In this document: positions 53,201 through 61,611 of the stretch, one piece after another | Position numbering within the stretch: position 1 is the first letter of the stretch | Layout: every line of letters begins with the position of its first letter | Origin: Natronoplasma sp964602715 | GTDB lineage: Archaea; Thermoplasmatota; Thermoplasmata; Halarchaeoplasmatales; Halarchaeoplasmataceae | Reading direction: 5' to 3' | Length of the DNA: 64,000 nt | Assembly (NCBI GenBank): GCA_964602715.1 | Contig: CAZRSB010000005.1 | Span: 1-64,000, forward strand | Notes under the pieces: generated by a model | Told to the model about the DNA's origin: nothing | What the model saw: the letters and a program-made list of their open reading frames with translations, nothing else | Databases searched by the model: none | Made by a program: the position numbers and the translations under genes

Positions 53201-53958
53201 CTGTAGCGGCAAATATGGAGGAGACTTCAGCTTCAGTTGAGGATATAGCAGCCTCTGCTGAAGAAGTATCAGCTCAAACTGATGAGGGCACAGAACAGGC
53301 AAATATAGCTAAAAAAAGAGTTTTAGAGTTGAAGGACACTTTAGAAACTACAAAGGAAAAAGCGTTTGAGCTGGACGGACAGTCAGATGAGATAGGAGAA
53401 GTAATAGAAACGATATCCAATATTGCAGAACAAACTAATCTTTTAGCTCTCAATGCAGCGATAGAAGCGGCTAGAGCTGGAGAACACGGAAAAGGTTTTG
53501 CAGTAGTCGCTGATTCAGTAAGAGAACTCGCGGAAGAAACACAGAAAGAAACTGAAAATATCAAAGAGATTATAGAGAAAACACAGATCAACGCTTCCGA
53601 TGTAGTAGATGGAGTGAAAGAGGTAACTGATAAATCTGATGAAGTCAATGAAGTAACAGAGAATAATCTCAACTCTTTGGAAGAGATAAGGGAAGCCTCG
53701 GACTCGGTCTCTAGTTCGATACAAGACATCTCTGGTGCAGTGGAAGATGTCACAGAAAAAGTACAGAAGGCTTCTCAACAAATTAATAACATAGCAGAGA
53801 TAGCTGATCAAAACTCAAACGAGGCTGAATCTTCAGCCGCAGCTGCGGAAGAACAAAATGCTTCTGTAGAAGAACTATCCAGCTCAGCTCAACAACTTTC
53901 AAGCCTAGGTAATCAACTTTCAGAGATGGTCAACGAATACAAGATGAGTGAAAACTGA
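50287..53958 (+). CDS. Membrane chemoreceptor with Cache ectodomain and HAMP array
   Basis: The 1223-residue methyl-accepting protein has TM1 (about 15-37), a large acidic ectodomain with two Cache-like units (about 38-515), TM2 (about 519-542), about eight successive HAMP-type repeats (each marked by a GDL, GEL or GDF turn such as LASGDL, LVHGDL, IEEGDF, LAEGDL) and a signalling hairpin with EQTNLLALNAAIEAARAGE. HAMP arrays of this length are uncommon. GGTGAAAAGG precedes the ATG at 50287. A CheW gene follows after 11 bp. Confidence 0.92.
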   Translation: MKNKKDKGFRMSIGIKLIALFLAISLIPLGITFVVSSEGMGDIGEFSEDESEEELMRQMEDRLQAEVDGRQNAIQNIIDAREADAITLSNMGVIENYLAANEGEMDMVQELSEDMLGYMATEMRAGIDSAAQAIAQYKYGEDSVEDVDDVEALASDVEELISGTEGDLTDEEGTMYDAFQPGYLRTTGYTFIVNTDAEIVTHFDLEDGTDTVDDLGLDAFEEIAETAPQYTEGTDYGVAEYMYPDETQEGDPEELKFVSYNYYEPFDWVIAPSVYYYELQEVAVEDAAEQIASTFVDYETTRTIDVDDEPRIAYEGITFADAEGMEIVSAADGEVTTDQTNDHSTEEWFIGAMDMGENEVFFSEVYGEPGEQSLDISIPVFYDGEIDGVISITFDYSILTDMASQVDIGEEGYLFILDDEGITLSHPNEENIGADATAEFGEELGDIVSERMIQGETGVAEYTFLQNGEEIHNWASYTPIDFGHREYVLSATIPQEEATGPAEQLAQDIDDMRGDSERNLMIITAIAGIGVVVVGFFSSNYFANPIKAIKNRAQKLAKGDFSSDEDVRRSNDEIGDMVEAFDEMKGNLNTSMSEIKNSMSSLASGDLDSNVDTRRLKGEYKELGMSINKSLQTVRTSITEIEDIMESLVHGDLDDRVETSELSGEFRVMGEDVNESIEKIDSTLERIDMRIAEIEEGDFTRVDLDDMEGKYKETGKSINNSIVAIEETMDDFLNVMEGLAAGELDNKIDEDKHEGEFREMAYAINESMDNIRYALDRIEMRMAEIEEGDFARVDTSHSAMKGHYLETGEAVNRSLETIEETIGDLVSVMKSLAEGDLDVGIDEEDHEGQFREMAEAINTSLEAVKTSMEEVSFVMNGLAEGDLTKRAETSKLKGAYENIANIINQTMEEDNDQMLNIRNISLETDDAAEQIAASSEELSSTAENVSTSVQNISEGTSEQARMAEDMKQQMESVAANMEETSASVEDIAASAEEVSAQTDEGTEQANIAKKRVLELKDTLETTKEKAFELDGQSDEIGEVIETISNIAEQTNLLALNAAIEAARAGEHGKGFAVVADSVRELAEETQKETENIKEIIEKTQINASDVVDGVKEVTDKSDEVNEVTENNLNSLEEIREASDSVSSSIQDISGAVEDVTEKVQKASQQINNIAEIADQNSNEAESSAAAAEEQNASVEELSSSAQQLSSLGNQLSEMVNEYKMSEN

Positions 53959-53969
53959 GGTAGATAATA

Positions 53970-54482
53970 ATGAGCATACAAGAAAAGATAGCATCTGAGG
54001 AGTCAATGCAGATAGTGATATTTAGACTAGGAGAGGATTACCTCTCCTGCCCTATTTCACAAGTCAGAGAGATCATCCAGTTAGAAGAGGTCACACCGGT
54101 TCCTTCAACGCCGAAAGAGATTCGAGGTATAATCAACAGGAGAGGAGAGATAATAACTATTGTAGATCTACCAGAGGTAATAGATACAGAACTGAAGCTA
54201 AAAGAAACCAACTCTCAGCTCTTGATCTTGTATAGTGAAGATGAAAATGTGGGTGTGATGACCTCTGAAGTTACTGAGATTCCGACGGTTGATACTAACT
54301 CGATAGAGCCTCCATCCGAGACTATGGAAACGCCGATAAACAAAGAATATTTGGAGGGGATAATAAAACGAGAAGACAGGCTTGTTCTCTTCATCGATCT
54401 TTTGGCACTGATGAAAAACCTCTCTCAGCAAGATATAGATAGAGCGGCTAAATTTGGTCAAAGTGACGAAAAACAAGGTTAA
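53970..54482 (+). CDS. cheW: CheW coupling protein, copy 1
   Basis: CheW bridges chemoreceptors to a CheA-type kinase. The 170-residue SH3-like protein has VIFRLGEDYLSCPISQVREI, the PVPSTPKEIRGIINRRGEI loop and SEDENVGVMTSEVTEIP. It is nearly identical to the second CheW at 61612-62112, including the N-terminus IQEKIASEESMQIV. It lies 11 bp after the membrane chemoreceptor, probably in one transcript. Confidence 0.95.
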   Translation: MSIQEKIASEESMQIVIFRLGEDYLSCPISQVREIIQLEEVTPVPSTPKEIRGIINRRGEIITIVDLPEVIDTELKLKETNSQLLILYSEDENVGVMTSEVTEIPTVDTNSIEPPSETMETPINKEYLEGIIKREDRLVLFIDLLALMKNLSQQDIDRAAKFGQSDEKQG

Positions 54483-54530
54483 AATCTCTTTTCTTTTTAT
54501 TTACTTTAGGTTGTTTTGATTAAGAGCGAT

Positions 54531-54545
54531 AATATTTATAAGGTA
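54531..54545 (+). promoter_or_regulatory. Promoter core of second receiver-kinase
   Basis: AATATTTATAAGGTA lies about 50 bp before the kinase ATG and is repeated exactly at 62182-62196 before the third kinase. It looks like a TATA element with conserved flank, retained after duplication. Confidence 0.5.
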
Positions 54546-54594
54546 TGAAAAAGATAATCATAATCAGATATATCCACAATAAAGGGAGTCAATC

Positions 54595-57500
54595 ATGAGG
54601 GTATTATTAGTCGATGATGAGAAAGCCTTTTTGGAGCAGGCTAAACTTTTCCTCGAAAAAGAGGATGAGGAGTTCGATATCACTACAGCTTCCTCAGCAA
54701 AAGAAGGTTTAGATCATATTGATAATGATGATTTTGATGTCATCGTCTCAGATTACCAGATGCCTGGGATGGATGGATTAGAGTTTTTAGAGAAAGTTAA
54801 AAAAGAAAGAGAGATGGATATACCCTTCATCATCTTCACGGGAAAGGGAAGAGAAGAAGTAGCTATGGAAGCGTTGAATCTAGGCGCTGATCGTTATTTA
54901 CAGAAAGGAGGCGATCCTAAGAGTCAGTATGGGGTCCTCGCTCGAGCGATCAAACAGGAGGAAAGACATTACAGAACTAGAGGAGAACTTAAAGTGAGTG
55001 AAGGGAAATATGAATCCCTAACTCAAGATGTTATGGATAATTCGGATGTTGCGATGTTTATTTTGGACTCTAATTTTGAGGTAGTTTGGATAAACAAAGC
55101 CGCTGAGAACTATTTCGGTATAGAAAAGGATGAAGTGATAGGAAAAGATAAAGAAGAATTGATAAGAGATAAGATCAAATATATTTTTGAAGATCCTGAT
55201 CACTTTGAAGAAAAGGTGATATCTACATACAAAGAGAATACGTATATCGAAAATTTCGAGTGTCACGTCTTACAGGACGAAGAGGAAGGACTAGATGAAA
55301 GATGGCTGCAGCACTGGAGCAAACCGATTGAAACCGGTCTATATGAAGGAGGCCGGATGGAACATTACACCGATATAACAGCGTTGAAAAAGTCAGAAAG
55401 AGAAAAAGAAAAAAATCTAAAAGAGCTTGAAGAAAGAGTCAAGGAATTGAGCTGCTTATACTCTTTAGAGAGAATTATCGAAGAGAACGGAAGTATTGAA
55501 GAAGTATTAAGTCAGATAAGTGAGTTAATACCCTCTGGTTGGCAATATCCTAATCTAACTGAAGCTCGAATTACCTATAATGATCAAACATTTGAAACGG
55601 AGGAATTTGAAGAGAGTCAATGGATGCAACAATCTAAAATAACTGTTGATGGTAGTGAAGTAGGAAAAATAGAAGTTAGTTACCTTGAAAAGAGATCTGA
55701 AAAGGATAATGGACCTTTTCTCGAAGCAGAGAGCGATCTGATAGAATCTATAGGTGAACATATAGGATCATTTTTGGAAAAGAAAATTGCAGAAGTGGAA
55801 CTAGAGAGTGAAAAAGATCTGATGGAACAAATTGCAGAAACTAGTCCAGTATGTATTACTAAAGTAGATAGAGATGGAGATATAATATGGGCTAACCAAC
55901 GGGCTGAGAAAATATTAGGGTTGGATAAAAGTGAAATTGAAGGTCGTACGTACGATGATACCAAATGGAAAATCACAGATTTTGAAGACAGGGAATATCC
56001 TGTAGAAGAATTACCCTTTGAATTGGTTAAGGAGAAGGAGGAAGCGGTCTATGATGTTAAACACGCGATCGAATGGCCGAATGGAGAGAAAAGATTCTTA
56101 TCAGTAAATGCGACTCCACTTTATGATGATGAAGGTAACTTTGATGGGATGCTAGCCACCATAGATGATATTACTGGAGAAGTACAGAAAGAAAGAGAGC
56201 TTGAGGAGACTAAAAACCGCTTATACGAAATTATCGATGAGCTTTCAATAGCTACTTTTGTTTTAGATGATGAGCATGAAGTTACACATTGGAATAAGGC
56301 TTGTGAAGAACTCACCGGTCTTTCCAAAGATGAAATGATCGGGAAAAACCAACCATGGAAAGCTTTCTACGATAATGAAAGACCTGTCTTAGCAGATATG
56401 GTTGTTGAGGATGCATCTTTGGAAGAGATAAAAAAGCACTATGGTGAAAAAGTAGATAAAAGTCCTCTGATAAAAGGTGCTTATGAAGGAGAAGATCGTT
56501 TTAAGATGAAAGGAGAGGAAGTTTGGATATTTTTTACAGCCTCTCCTATCGAAGATTCTGAAGGTAACAGAATAGGAGCGATAGAAACACTCCAGGACAC
56601 TACAGAATGGAGAAGGGTGGAAGAACAGTTGAAAAAGAATAAGAAAAGACTAGATAGGGCGATGGAATCAGGAAGATTAGCATGGTGGGAGATGGAGCTT
56701 CCTTCTGGTGAAGTACAGTTCGATGATAAAAAAGCTGAAATGTTAGGCTACTCGCCTGAAAAGTTTGAACATTATTCTGATTTTACTGATCTTCTGCATC
56801 CTGAGGATCATGATAAGGCAATGAAAGCGATGAAGGACCATATTGAAGGAAATGCGGAAAGATATGAAGTTGAATATCGAATCAAAAAGAAAGACGGTGA
56901 TTATAAATGGTTTAGAGATGTTGGGAGTATAACCCAAGAGAAGGATAATCATACAGTAGTTACGGGAATAGTAATCGATATAGATGAAAGAAAAGAGATA
57001 CAGGAAAGGGAAGATATTTTACATTCCATATTGAGACACGATCTTAAAAACAAACTTCAGCTGTCTTTAGGATACGGTGAACTATTGAAAGAGGGTGATC
57101 TAACGGAAGAACAAGAAAAGTACTTGGGAAAAGATTGGAATATGAAACAGCAATCTATAAAGCTGATAGATACGATAGAGAATTTAAGAAAGACTTGGAA
57201 AGAGGAAATGGAAAAGGTTTCTTTGGAAAATATTCTTGCTACAGCAGTAAACAAATATGAGCCGGAAGCCTCCCAAAGAGACATAGAGATAGAAGTTGAA
57301 GATGTAGATCCTTACGTTAAGGCTGGTTCTCTTTTGGATGAAGTGTTTTCCAATTTAATACTCAATTCTATCCTACATTCAAAATGTGATGAGATAAAGA
57401 TATCTACATCAACTAAAGATGAAAATGTGACTGTTACGATAGAAGATGACGGCAAAGGCATTTCCGATGATAGGAAAGAAAAAATATTCGATAGAGGGTA

Positions 57501-57639
57501 TAAAGATGAAGAGAGCAGTGGTTCTGGACTAGGACTCTTCTTTGTCAAAAAGATAATAGAATCATATTCAGGTGAAATAACGGTTGAAGATTCAGAGTTA
57601 GGTGGAGCAAAATTCAATGTTATACTCAAAAAACCTTAG
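54595..57639 (+). CDS. Receiver-PAS histidine kinase with GWQYP-type sensor
   Basis: The 1014-residue soluble protein has a receiver (1-120), PAS (about 138-265), a coiled segment and GAF-like sensor domain (about 281-400, with PSGWQYPNLTEARI), three more PAS domains (about 405-525, 530-675, 680-800), H-box LRHDLKNKLQ (His 815) and HATPase (LILNSILHS, EDDGKGISDD, GSGLGLFFVKK). The receiver at the front may be phosphorylated by this kinase or by another one. It is followed after 56 bp by the KaiC-type gene. Confidence 0.9.
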   Translation: MRVLLVDDEKAFLEQAKLFLEKEDEEFDITTASSAKEGLDHIDNDDFDVIVSDYQMPGMDGLEFLEKVKKEREMDIPFIIFTGKGREEVAMEALNLGADRYLQKGGDPKSQYGVLARAIKQEERHYRTRGELKVSEGKYESLTQDVMDNSDVAMFILDSNFEVVWINKAAENYFGIEKDEVIGKDKEELIRDKIKYIFEDPDHFEEKVISTYKENTYIENFECHVLQDEEEGLDERWLQHWSKPIETGLYEGGRMEHYTDITALKKSEREKEKNLKELEERVKELSCLYSLERIIEENGSIEEVLSQISELIPSGWQYPNLTEARITYNDQTFETEEFEESQWMQQSKITVDGSEVGKIEVSYLEKRSEKDNGPFLEAESDLIESIGEHIGSFLEKKIAEVELESEKDLMEQIAETSPVCITKVDRDGDIIWANQRAEKILGLDKSEIEGRTYDDTKWKITDFEDREYPVEELPFELVKEKEEAVYDVKHAIEWPNGEKRFLSVNATPLYDDEGNFDGMLATIDDITGEVQKERELEETKNRLYEIIDELSIATFVLDDEHEVTHWNKACEELTGLSKDEMIGKNQPWKAFYDNERPVLADMVVEDASLEEIKKHYGEKVDKSPLIKGAYEGEDRFKMKGEEVWIFFTASPIEDSEGNRIGAIETLQDTTEWRRVEEQLKKNKKRLDRAMESGRLAWWEMELPSGEVQFDDKKAEMLGYSPEKFEHYSDFTDLLHPEDHDKAMKAMKDHIEGNAERYEVEYRIKKKDGDYKWFRDVGSITQEKDNHTVVTGIVIDIDERKEIQEREDILHSILRHDLKNKLQLSLGYGELLKEGDLTEEQEKYLGKDWNMKQQSIKLIDTIENLRKTWKEEMEKVSLENILATAVNKYEPEASQRDIEIEVEDVDPYVKAGSLLDEVFSNLILNSILHSKCDEIKISTSTKDENVTVTIEDDGKGISDDRKEKIFDRGYKDEESSGSGLGLFFVKKIIESYSGEITVEDSELGGAKFNVILKKP

Positions 57640-57695
57640 AAAATCAGATTGTGTAATAAAATTAATATAATGATAAAGAGGTGTTAAAAATTATT

Positions 57696-59159
57696 ATGAA
57701 AGAGATGGAAACAAATGTTTTGGAAACAGGATTGGAAGGGTTAGACAAAACCTTGATGGGGGGCATTCCCGAAGGTCACGTTGTTCTTCTAACAGGAGAA
57801 TCCGGAACTGGAAAAACTGTACTTTCGATGCAGTGGCTATTTGAAGGAGTAAAAGAATATGATTCTCCAGGGATGTATATTTCAGTTACCGAACCGTACA
57901 GTAAAGCGATAAAAAATGTCTCTTCTATGGGATTTTATGATGAAAAATTTGTCAAGTCGGGAGATTTGAGATTCACTGATCTGCGGAGCATGGTCCAACT
58001 CATGGATTTCGGTAGAAAGGGTGAAAAGACCAAAAGAGAGGATGTTGAAGAACTAGTAGATAGGATAGAAGAACTCGTTGAAGAAACAGAAGCGAAAAGG
58101 ATGGTTATAGATTCGATAACCGCGGTAGGTTACATGATAGATGATATCGAGCTTTTCAGATATTTTATTTTTAGATTGGGTACTGTTCTCAGTACAAAAA
58201 ATTGTACGATCTTTTTGACTTCAGAGTCGCGAGATGGAACTACACCGTTCAACGTTGAAGATTTTATATCGGATGGAATAATCAATCTCACCTATGACCA
58301 TGGTGAGGAATCTGTTATAAGGCGGATTGAAGTAAATAAGATGAGAGGAATAGATTTTAGAAGCGGTACTGTTTTCTTTGAGATAGGAAACGACGGTATT
58401 ACTGTTTTTCCTAAAGTTCCTATCGAGCGTAAGATAGCCTCAACTGATTTCCAGAAAAGGAAAAAAACAGGAATAGAAAAGCTAGATGAGATGCTTGGAG
58501 GAGGATTTCCTATTGGCCATGTGATACTCGTTACAGGTAACACGGGAACGGGTAAAACCACTCTGTGTATGGAGTTCATGATCGAGGGTCTCGAGAAAGG
58601 AGAAAAGTGTATCTTCGTCAATTTAGAAGAACCACTTCCGCAGGTAAAGAAAACAGCTCTAGCGCATGGATGGGATTTTGAGAAATATGAGAATGAAGAC
58701 CTTTTGAGATTTATAACGCCTCAATTGATCGATACCTATCCTGATAAGTTTCTATATGAGATTTTAAATGTAGTCGATGAGATGGATGCCGACCGGATCG
58801 TTATAGATTCTGTCTCTTCATTACCTTCTGCCGGTCTGAGCGAAGATAAACTTAGGAGAGTTCTGCTTCAGTTGAATTCTACATTAAAGGCAAAAGGTGT
58901 AACCACTCTGATGACACACTTAGTGAGTGGACTTTTTACTGAAGAGGCAGGAAGATCATTTGGATCAACTCAAGTGAGTGATTTGAGGTTGAGTTCACTT
59001 TGTGACGGTATTTTGATGTTGAGATATAGAGAAGAAAAAATGAAAGTGGGAAAATCGATGAATATCCTTAAGATGAGAGGTATCAAACATGGTAAAGAGA
59101 TAAGGAGATATGATATCACTGATGAAGGGGTAAATATAGGAGAAATATTGGAGGAATGA
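57696..59159 (+). CDS. Double-domain KaiC-like ATPase
   Basis: Two RecA/KaiC modules follow each other in 487 residues: Walker A GESGTGKT and Walker B MVIDSIT in the first, GNTGTGKTT and RIVIDSVSS in the second. The Glu-Glu pair used for catalysis in KaiC is intact in the second domain (NLEEPLPQ) but is Thr-Glu in the first (VTEPYSK). Archaeal KaiC-like proteins are ATPases or autokinases linked to signalling. A KaiB-like gene follows directly. ATG 57696 is chosen; GTG 57681 lies in the GAGGTG site. Confidence 0.88.
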   Translation: MKEMETNVLETGLEGLDKTLMGGIPEGHVVLLTGESGTGKTVLSMQWLFEGVKEYDSPGMYISVTEPYSKAIKNVSSMGFYDEKFVKSGDLRFTDLRSMVQLMDFGRKGEKTKREDVEELVDRIEELVEETEAKRMVIDSITAVGYMIDDIELFRYFIFRLGTVLSTKNCTIFLTSESRDGTTPFNVEDFISDGIINLTYDHGEESVIRRIEVNKMRGIDFRSGTVFFEIGNDGITVFPKVPIERKIASTDFQKRKKTGIEKLDEMLGGGFPIGHVILVTGNTGTGKTTLCMEFMIEGLEKGEKCIFVNLEEPLPQVKKTALAHGWDFEKYENEDLLRFITPQLIDTYPDKFLYEILNVVDEMDADRIVIDSVSSLPSAGLSEDKLRRVLLQLNSTLKAKGVTTLMTHLVSGLFTEEAGRSFGSTQVSDLRLSSLCDGILMLRYREEKMKVGKSMNILKMRGIKHGKEIRRYDITDEGVNIGEILEE

Positions 59160-59160
59160 T

Positions 59161-59463
59161 ATGATGGAAAAGCCAGAAGGCATGGGAGAAATAAAAGTTT
59201 GGATCTTTTACTCAAGCAGTACTGAACCGGAGTTATTGACATTTTATGCTGATGGTTTAGCCTACCTGAGAGAACAAGAGATTGAGATGGAAGTTATAGA
59301 TATAGCTAAAGAGAAGGAAAAGGCAGAGAAATTTGAGATAAAAAGCACTCCTACAGTCCTAATAACAGAGAATGAAGAGGTAATAAAACGCTACCAGGTT
59401 GTGAGTTACTTGAGAGGTATTCTAGAGAGAGAGGAACTAGAAAAGATAATTGGTGATCTTTGA
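59161..59463 (+). CDS. KaiB-like thioredoxin-fold protein
   Basis: The 100-residue protein begins after 1 bp from the kaiC-like stop, with GGAGG from the end of that gene as its ribosome site. It matches the KaiB/thioredoxin-like pattern: IKVWIFYSSST first strand, IEMEVIDIAKEKEKAEKF, STPTVLI (cis-Pro strand) and a final IIGDL. There is no CxxC, so it is not a redox thioredoxin. KaiB controls KaiC in cyanobacterial clocks; a comparable partnership here is an inference from fold and tight linkage. Confidence 0.65.
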   Translation: MMEKPEGMGEIKVWIFYSSSTEPELLTFYADGLAYLREQEIEMEVIDIAKEKEKAEKFEIKSTPTVLITENEEVIKRYQVVSYLRGILEREELEKIIGDL

Positions 59464-59859
59464 GGTAAGGAAGAAAGATTGGATTTAAGTATTTATTTCT
59501 CTGATTATAAAATAAAGATAGGAAAGAAGCGTATCAAAACCTTTTAGATATTACTATTCTATTCAAAAATCGCTTAATTGTATATAAACAAGGGCCTAAT
59601 TTATTTATAATATTCTAAAAGTATACAATATATATATTTGATATATATCGAGACTCGATTTCCTATTCGATTTTTTGATAATTTTTAATAATTTATTAAG
59701 TGTTTAAGCAATGTAATTGTTTGAAAATCTTTTTAGGTGCACTTAATTATTTTGAGTTTCTAATATATTTTTAATAATATTAGAACATGTCTAAAATATT
59801 TAAATAAAATATCAGTTTAAATTAAACTGTTAAAAAATGGTAGATTTGGGTGAAAGATC
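59464..59859. promoter_or_regulatory. AT-rich promoter region before soluble chemoreceptor
   Basis: No gene in 396 bp. It contains a run of TATATAT sequences, an inverted repeat TCTAATAT with AATATTAGA (about 59758-59783), and a TATA-like ATATTTAAATAAAATA about 50 bp before the ATG at 59860. Confidence 0.4.
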
Positions 59860-60255
59860 ATGTTCGGAAAAAATGAAAAAATAGAAAAATTGGAGAAAAA
59901 AGTGGAGAAATATGAGGAGGCTTTCGATGATTTTTTGCAGATAGAAAAACGACTCAATGAGGGAGATTTGAGTGTTAAGATAAATGAAAAGAAATATCAG
60001 GGGAAAGCTAGGCAATTGGCTAAAGCATTAAAAGAAGATAAAAGACAGGCGTATAGAGCAGCTCTCCCCTCCAAGTATTTTGAGCTGGACGAAGAAATAA
60101 AATCAATGATGGAAGGCGATGCTAAAGTACAACTCCAAGAAAGGACTAAAGAACTCGACGCTATCAAAAGGAGTGATGAATTATTTGGTGAACTCGATGA
60201 AGAGCCGGAAAAACTTGTTGAGACATACGTACAGGAAGTACCGAATTGGCTATAA
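59860..60255 (+). CDS. Soluble chemoreceptor, N-terminal part before in-frame TAA
   Basis: The 131 residues begin with a coiled coil (KIEKLEKKVEKYEEAF), a HAMP-like LNEGDLSVKINEKKY and the start of the same GAF-like sensor found in the receiver-kinase at 54595 (ending VPNWL, then stop, then YPKVAEAKI). The stop TAA (60253-60255) lies in the reading frame of the next gene, exactly where the related sensor reads GWQYPN. The protein looks like the first part of a receptor interrupted by one nonsense codon. Confidence 0.65.
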   Translation: MFGKNEKIEKLEKKVEKYEEAFDDFLQIEKRLNEGDLSVKINEKKYQGKARQLAKALKEDKRQAYRAALPSKYFELDEEIKSMMEGDAKVQLQERTKELDAIKRSDELFGELDEEPEKLVETYVQEVPNWL

Positions 60256-60300
60256 TATCCAAAGGTAGCGGAAGCGAAGATACGAATCGGTGATGAAGTT

Positions 60301-61593
60301 ATGAAATCTTCAGGATATAAGCAGAGTGATCATCCTTTATCCGTGAGAGAGACTACGGAATATGGGACTGAAATTGAGATTACAACTGTTTACACAGAAA
60401 AGAGACCGCAGGAAGACGATGGCCCATGGCTAAGAGAAGAAAGAGAACTCTTAGATACCCTATTAGGTTCTATAATCAGCTACGTTAATATGTGGGAAGA
60501 TAGACAGAAAATAGAGAGATCTATGGAAGATATAACTAGTTGCATGGAAGAATTGAAGAAAGGAAATCTAGATATTACAATGGATGCAGCTGAATATGAA
60601 GGTGCTTTCAAAGAGATGGCTAATTCAGTCAATGAAACGATGGAAAACGTAAGAAGAAATATCGAAGAAATCCAAAGAGCATCTAGAGAAGTTGATGACT
60701 TAGCCGAGCAAACCGAAACATCTTCTAAAGAATTGAGTTCTACAGCTGAAAATATATCTAGTTCTGTTCAAGAAATCTCAGAAGGTACTTCAGAACAGGC
60801 TAAGATGGGAGAAGAGATGAAACAAGAGATGGAGTCTATAGCGGCTAATATGGAGGAAACTTCCGCTTCCGTAGAAGATATCGCTGCTTCTGCTGAAGAA
60901 GTCTCTGCTCAAACTGATGAAGGAACTGATCAAGCAAACATAGCAAAAGAAAGAGTGGAGGAACTACAAGATGTATTAGAAACTACAAAAGAAAAGGCAT
61001 TCGAGTTAGATGAACAGTCCGATAAAATTGGTAAAGTGATAGAGACCATTTCTGACATTGCAGAGCAAACTAATCTATTAGCCTTGAATGCTGCGATAGA
61101 AGCCGCGAGAGCAGGAGAACACGGAAAAGGTTTCGCGGTCGTAGCGGACTCAGTTAGAGAATTAGCGGAAGAGACACAGGAAGAAACGGAAAATATCAAG
61201 GATATTATAGAAAAAACACAGATCAACGCTTCCGATGTTGTAGAAGGCGTAAAAGATGTTACTGAGAAATCAGACGAAGTTAACGAAGTTACCGAGAAGA
61301 ATCTGAATTCATTAGAGGAAATAAGAGAAGCTTCAGATACAGTATCTAGTTCGATACAAGACATATCAGGTGCGGTAGAGGATGTGACCGAGAAAGTCCA
61401 AAAGGCCTCCGAACAAATCCAAAATATAGCAGAAATAGCAGATCAGAATTCGAATGCAGCTGAATCTTCTGCTGCAGCCGCTGAAGAACAGAATGCTTCT
61501 GTAGAAGAACTATCTAGCTCAGCTCAACAGCTTTCCTCTCTAGCTGACAATCTATCTGATATGGTAAATGAGTATGAGATGGAGAAGGCATAG
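60301..61593 (+). CDS. Soluble chemoreceptor, C-terminal part with signalling domain
   Basis: The 430 residues continue the sensor domain (about 1-65; RPQEDDGPWLREERELL corresponds to the kinase copy), then a HAMP-like unit (LKKGNLDITMD) and the signalling hairpin with EQTNLLALNAAIEAARAGE. The signalling half is almost the same as in the membrane receptor at 50287. GGTGAT lies 6 nt before this ATG, so it may be translated on its own despite the upstream TAA in the same frame. It has no membrane segment. Confidence 0.85.
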   Translation: MKSSGYKQSDHPLSVRETTEYGTEIEITTVYTEKRPQEDDGPWLREERELLDTLLGSIISYVNMWEDRQKIERSMEDITSCMEELKKGNLDITMDAAEYEGAFKEMANSVNETMENVRRNIEEIQRASREVDDLAEQTETSSKELSSTAENISSSVQEISEGTSEQAKMGEEMKQEMESIAANMEETSASVEDIAASAEEVSAQTDEGTDQANIAKERVEELQDVLETTKEKAFELDEQSDKIGKVIETISDIAEQTNLLALNAAIEAARAGEHGKGFAVVADSVRELAEETQEETENIKDIIEKTQINASDVVEGVKDVTEKSDEVNEVTEKNLNSLEEIREASDTVSSSIQDISGAVEDVTEKVQKASEQIQNIAEIADQNSNAAESSAAAAEEQNASVEELSSSAQQLSSLADNLSDMVNEYEMEKA

Positions 61594-61611
61594 ATAAAAA
61601 GAGGTGGTTAG

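Noticed and set aside
53274..53753. Long Ser/Ile/Leu-rich minus-strand frame in the chemoreceptor (also at 60930-61364)
   Set aside because: Antisense of the repetitive signalling coiled coil; low-complexity composition explains the absence of stops.
60253..60255. TAA as a recoded sense codon in the soluble chemoreceptor
   Set aside because: No archaeal system reads TAA as sense; pyrrolysine uses TAG. A point mutation, split gene or sequencing error is simpler.
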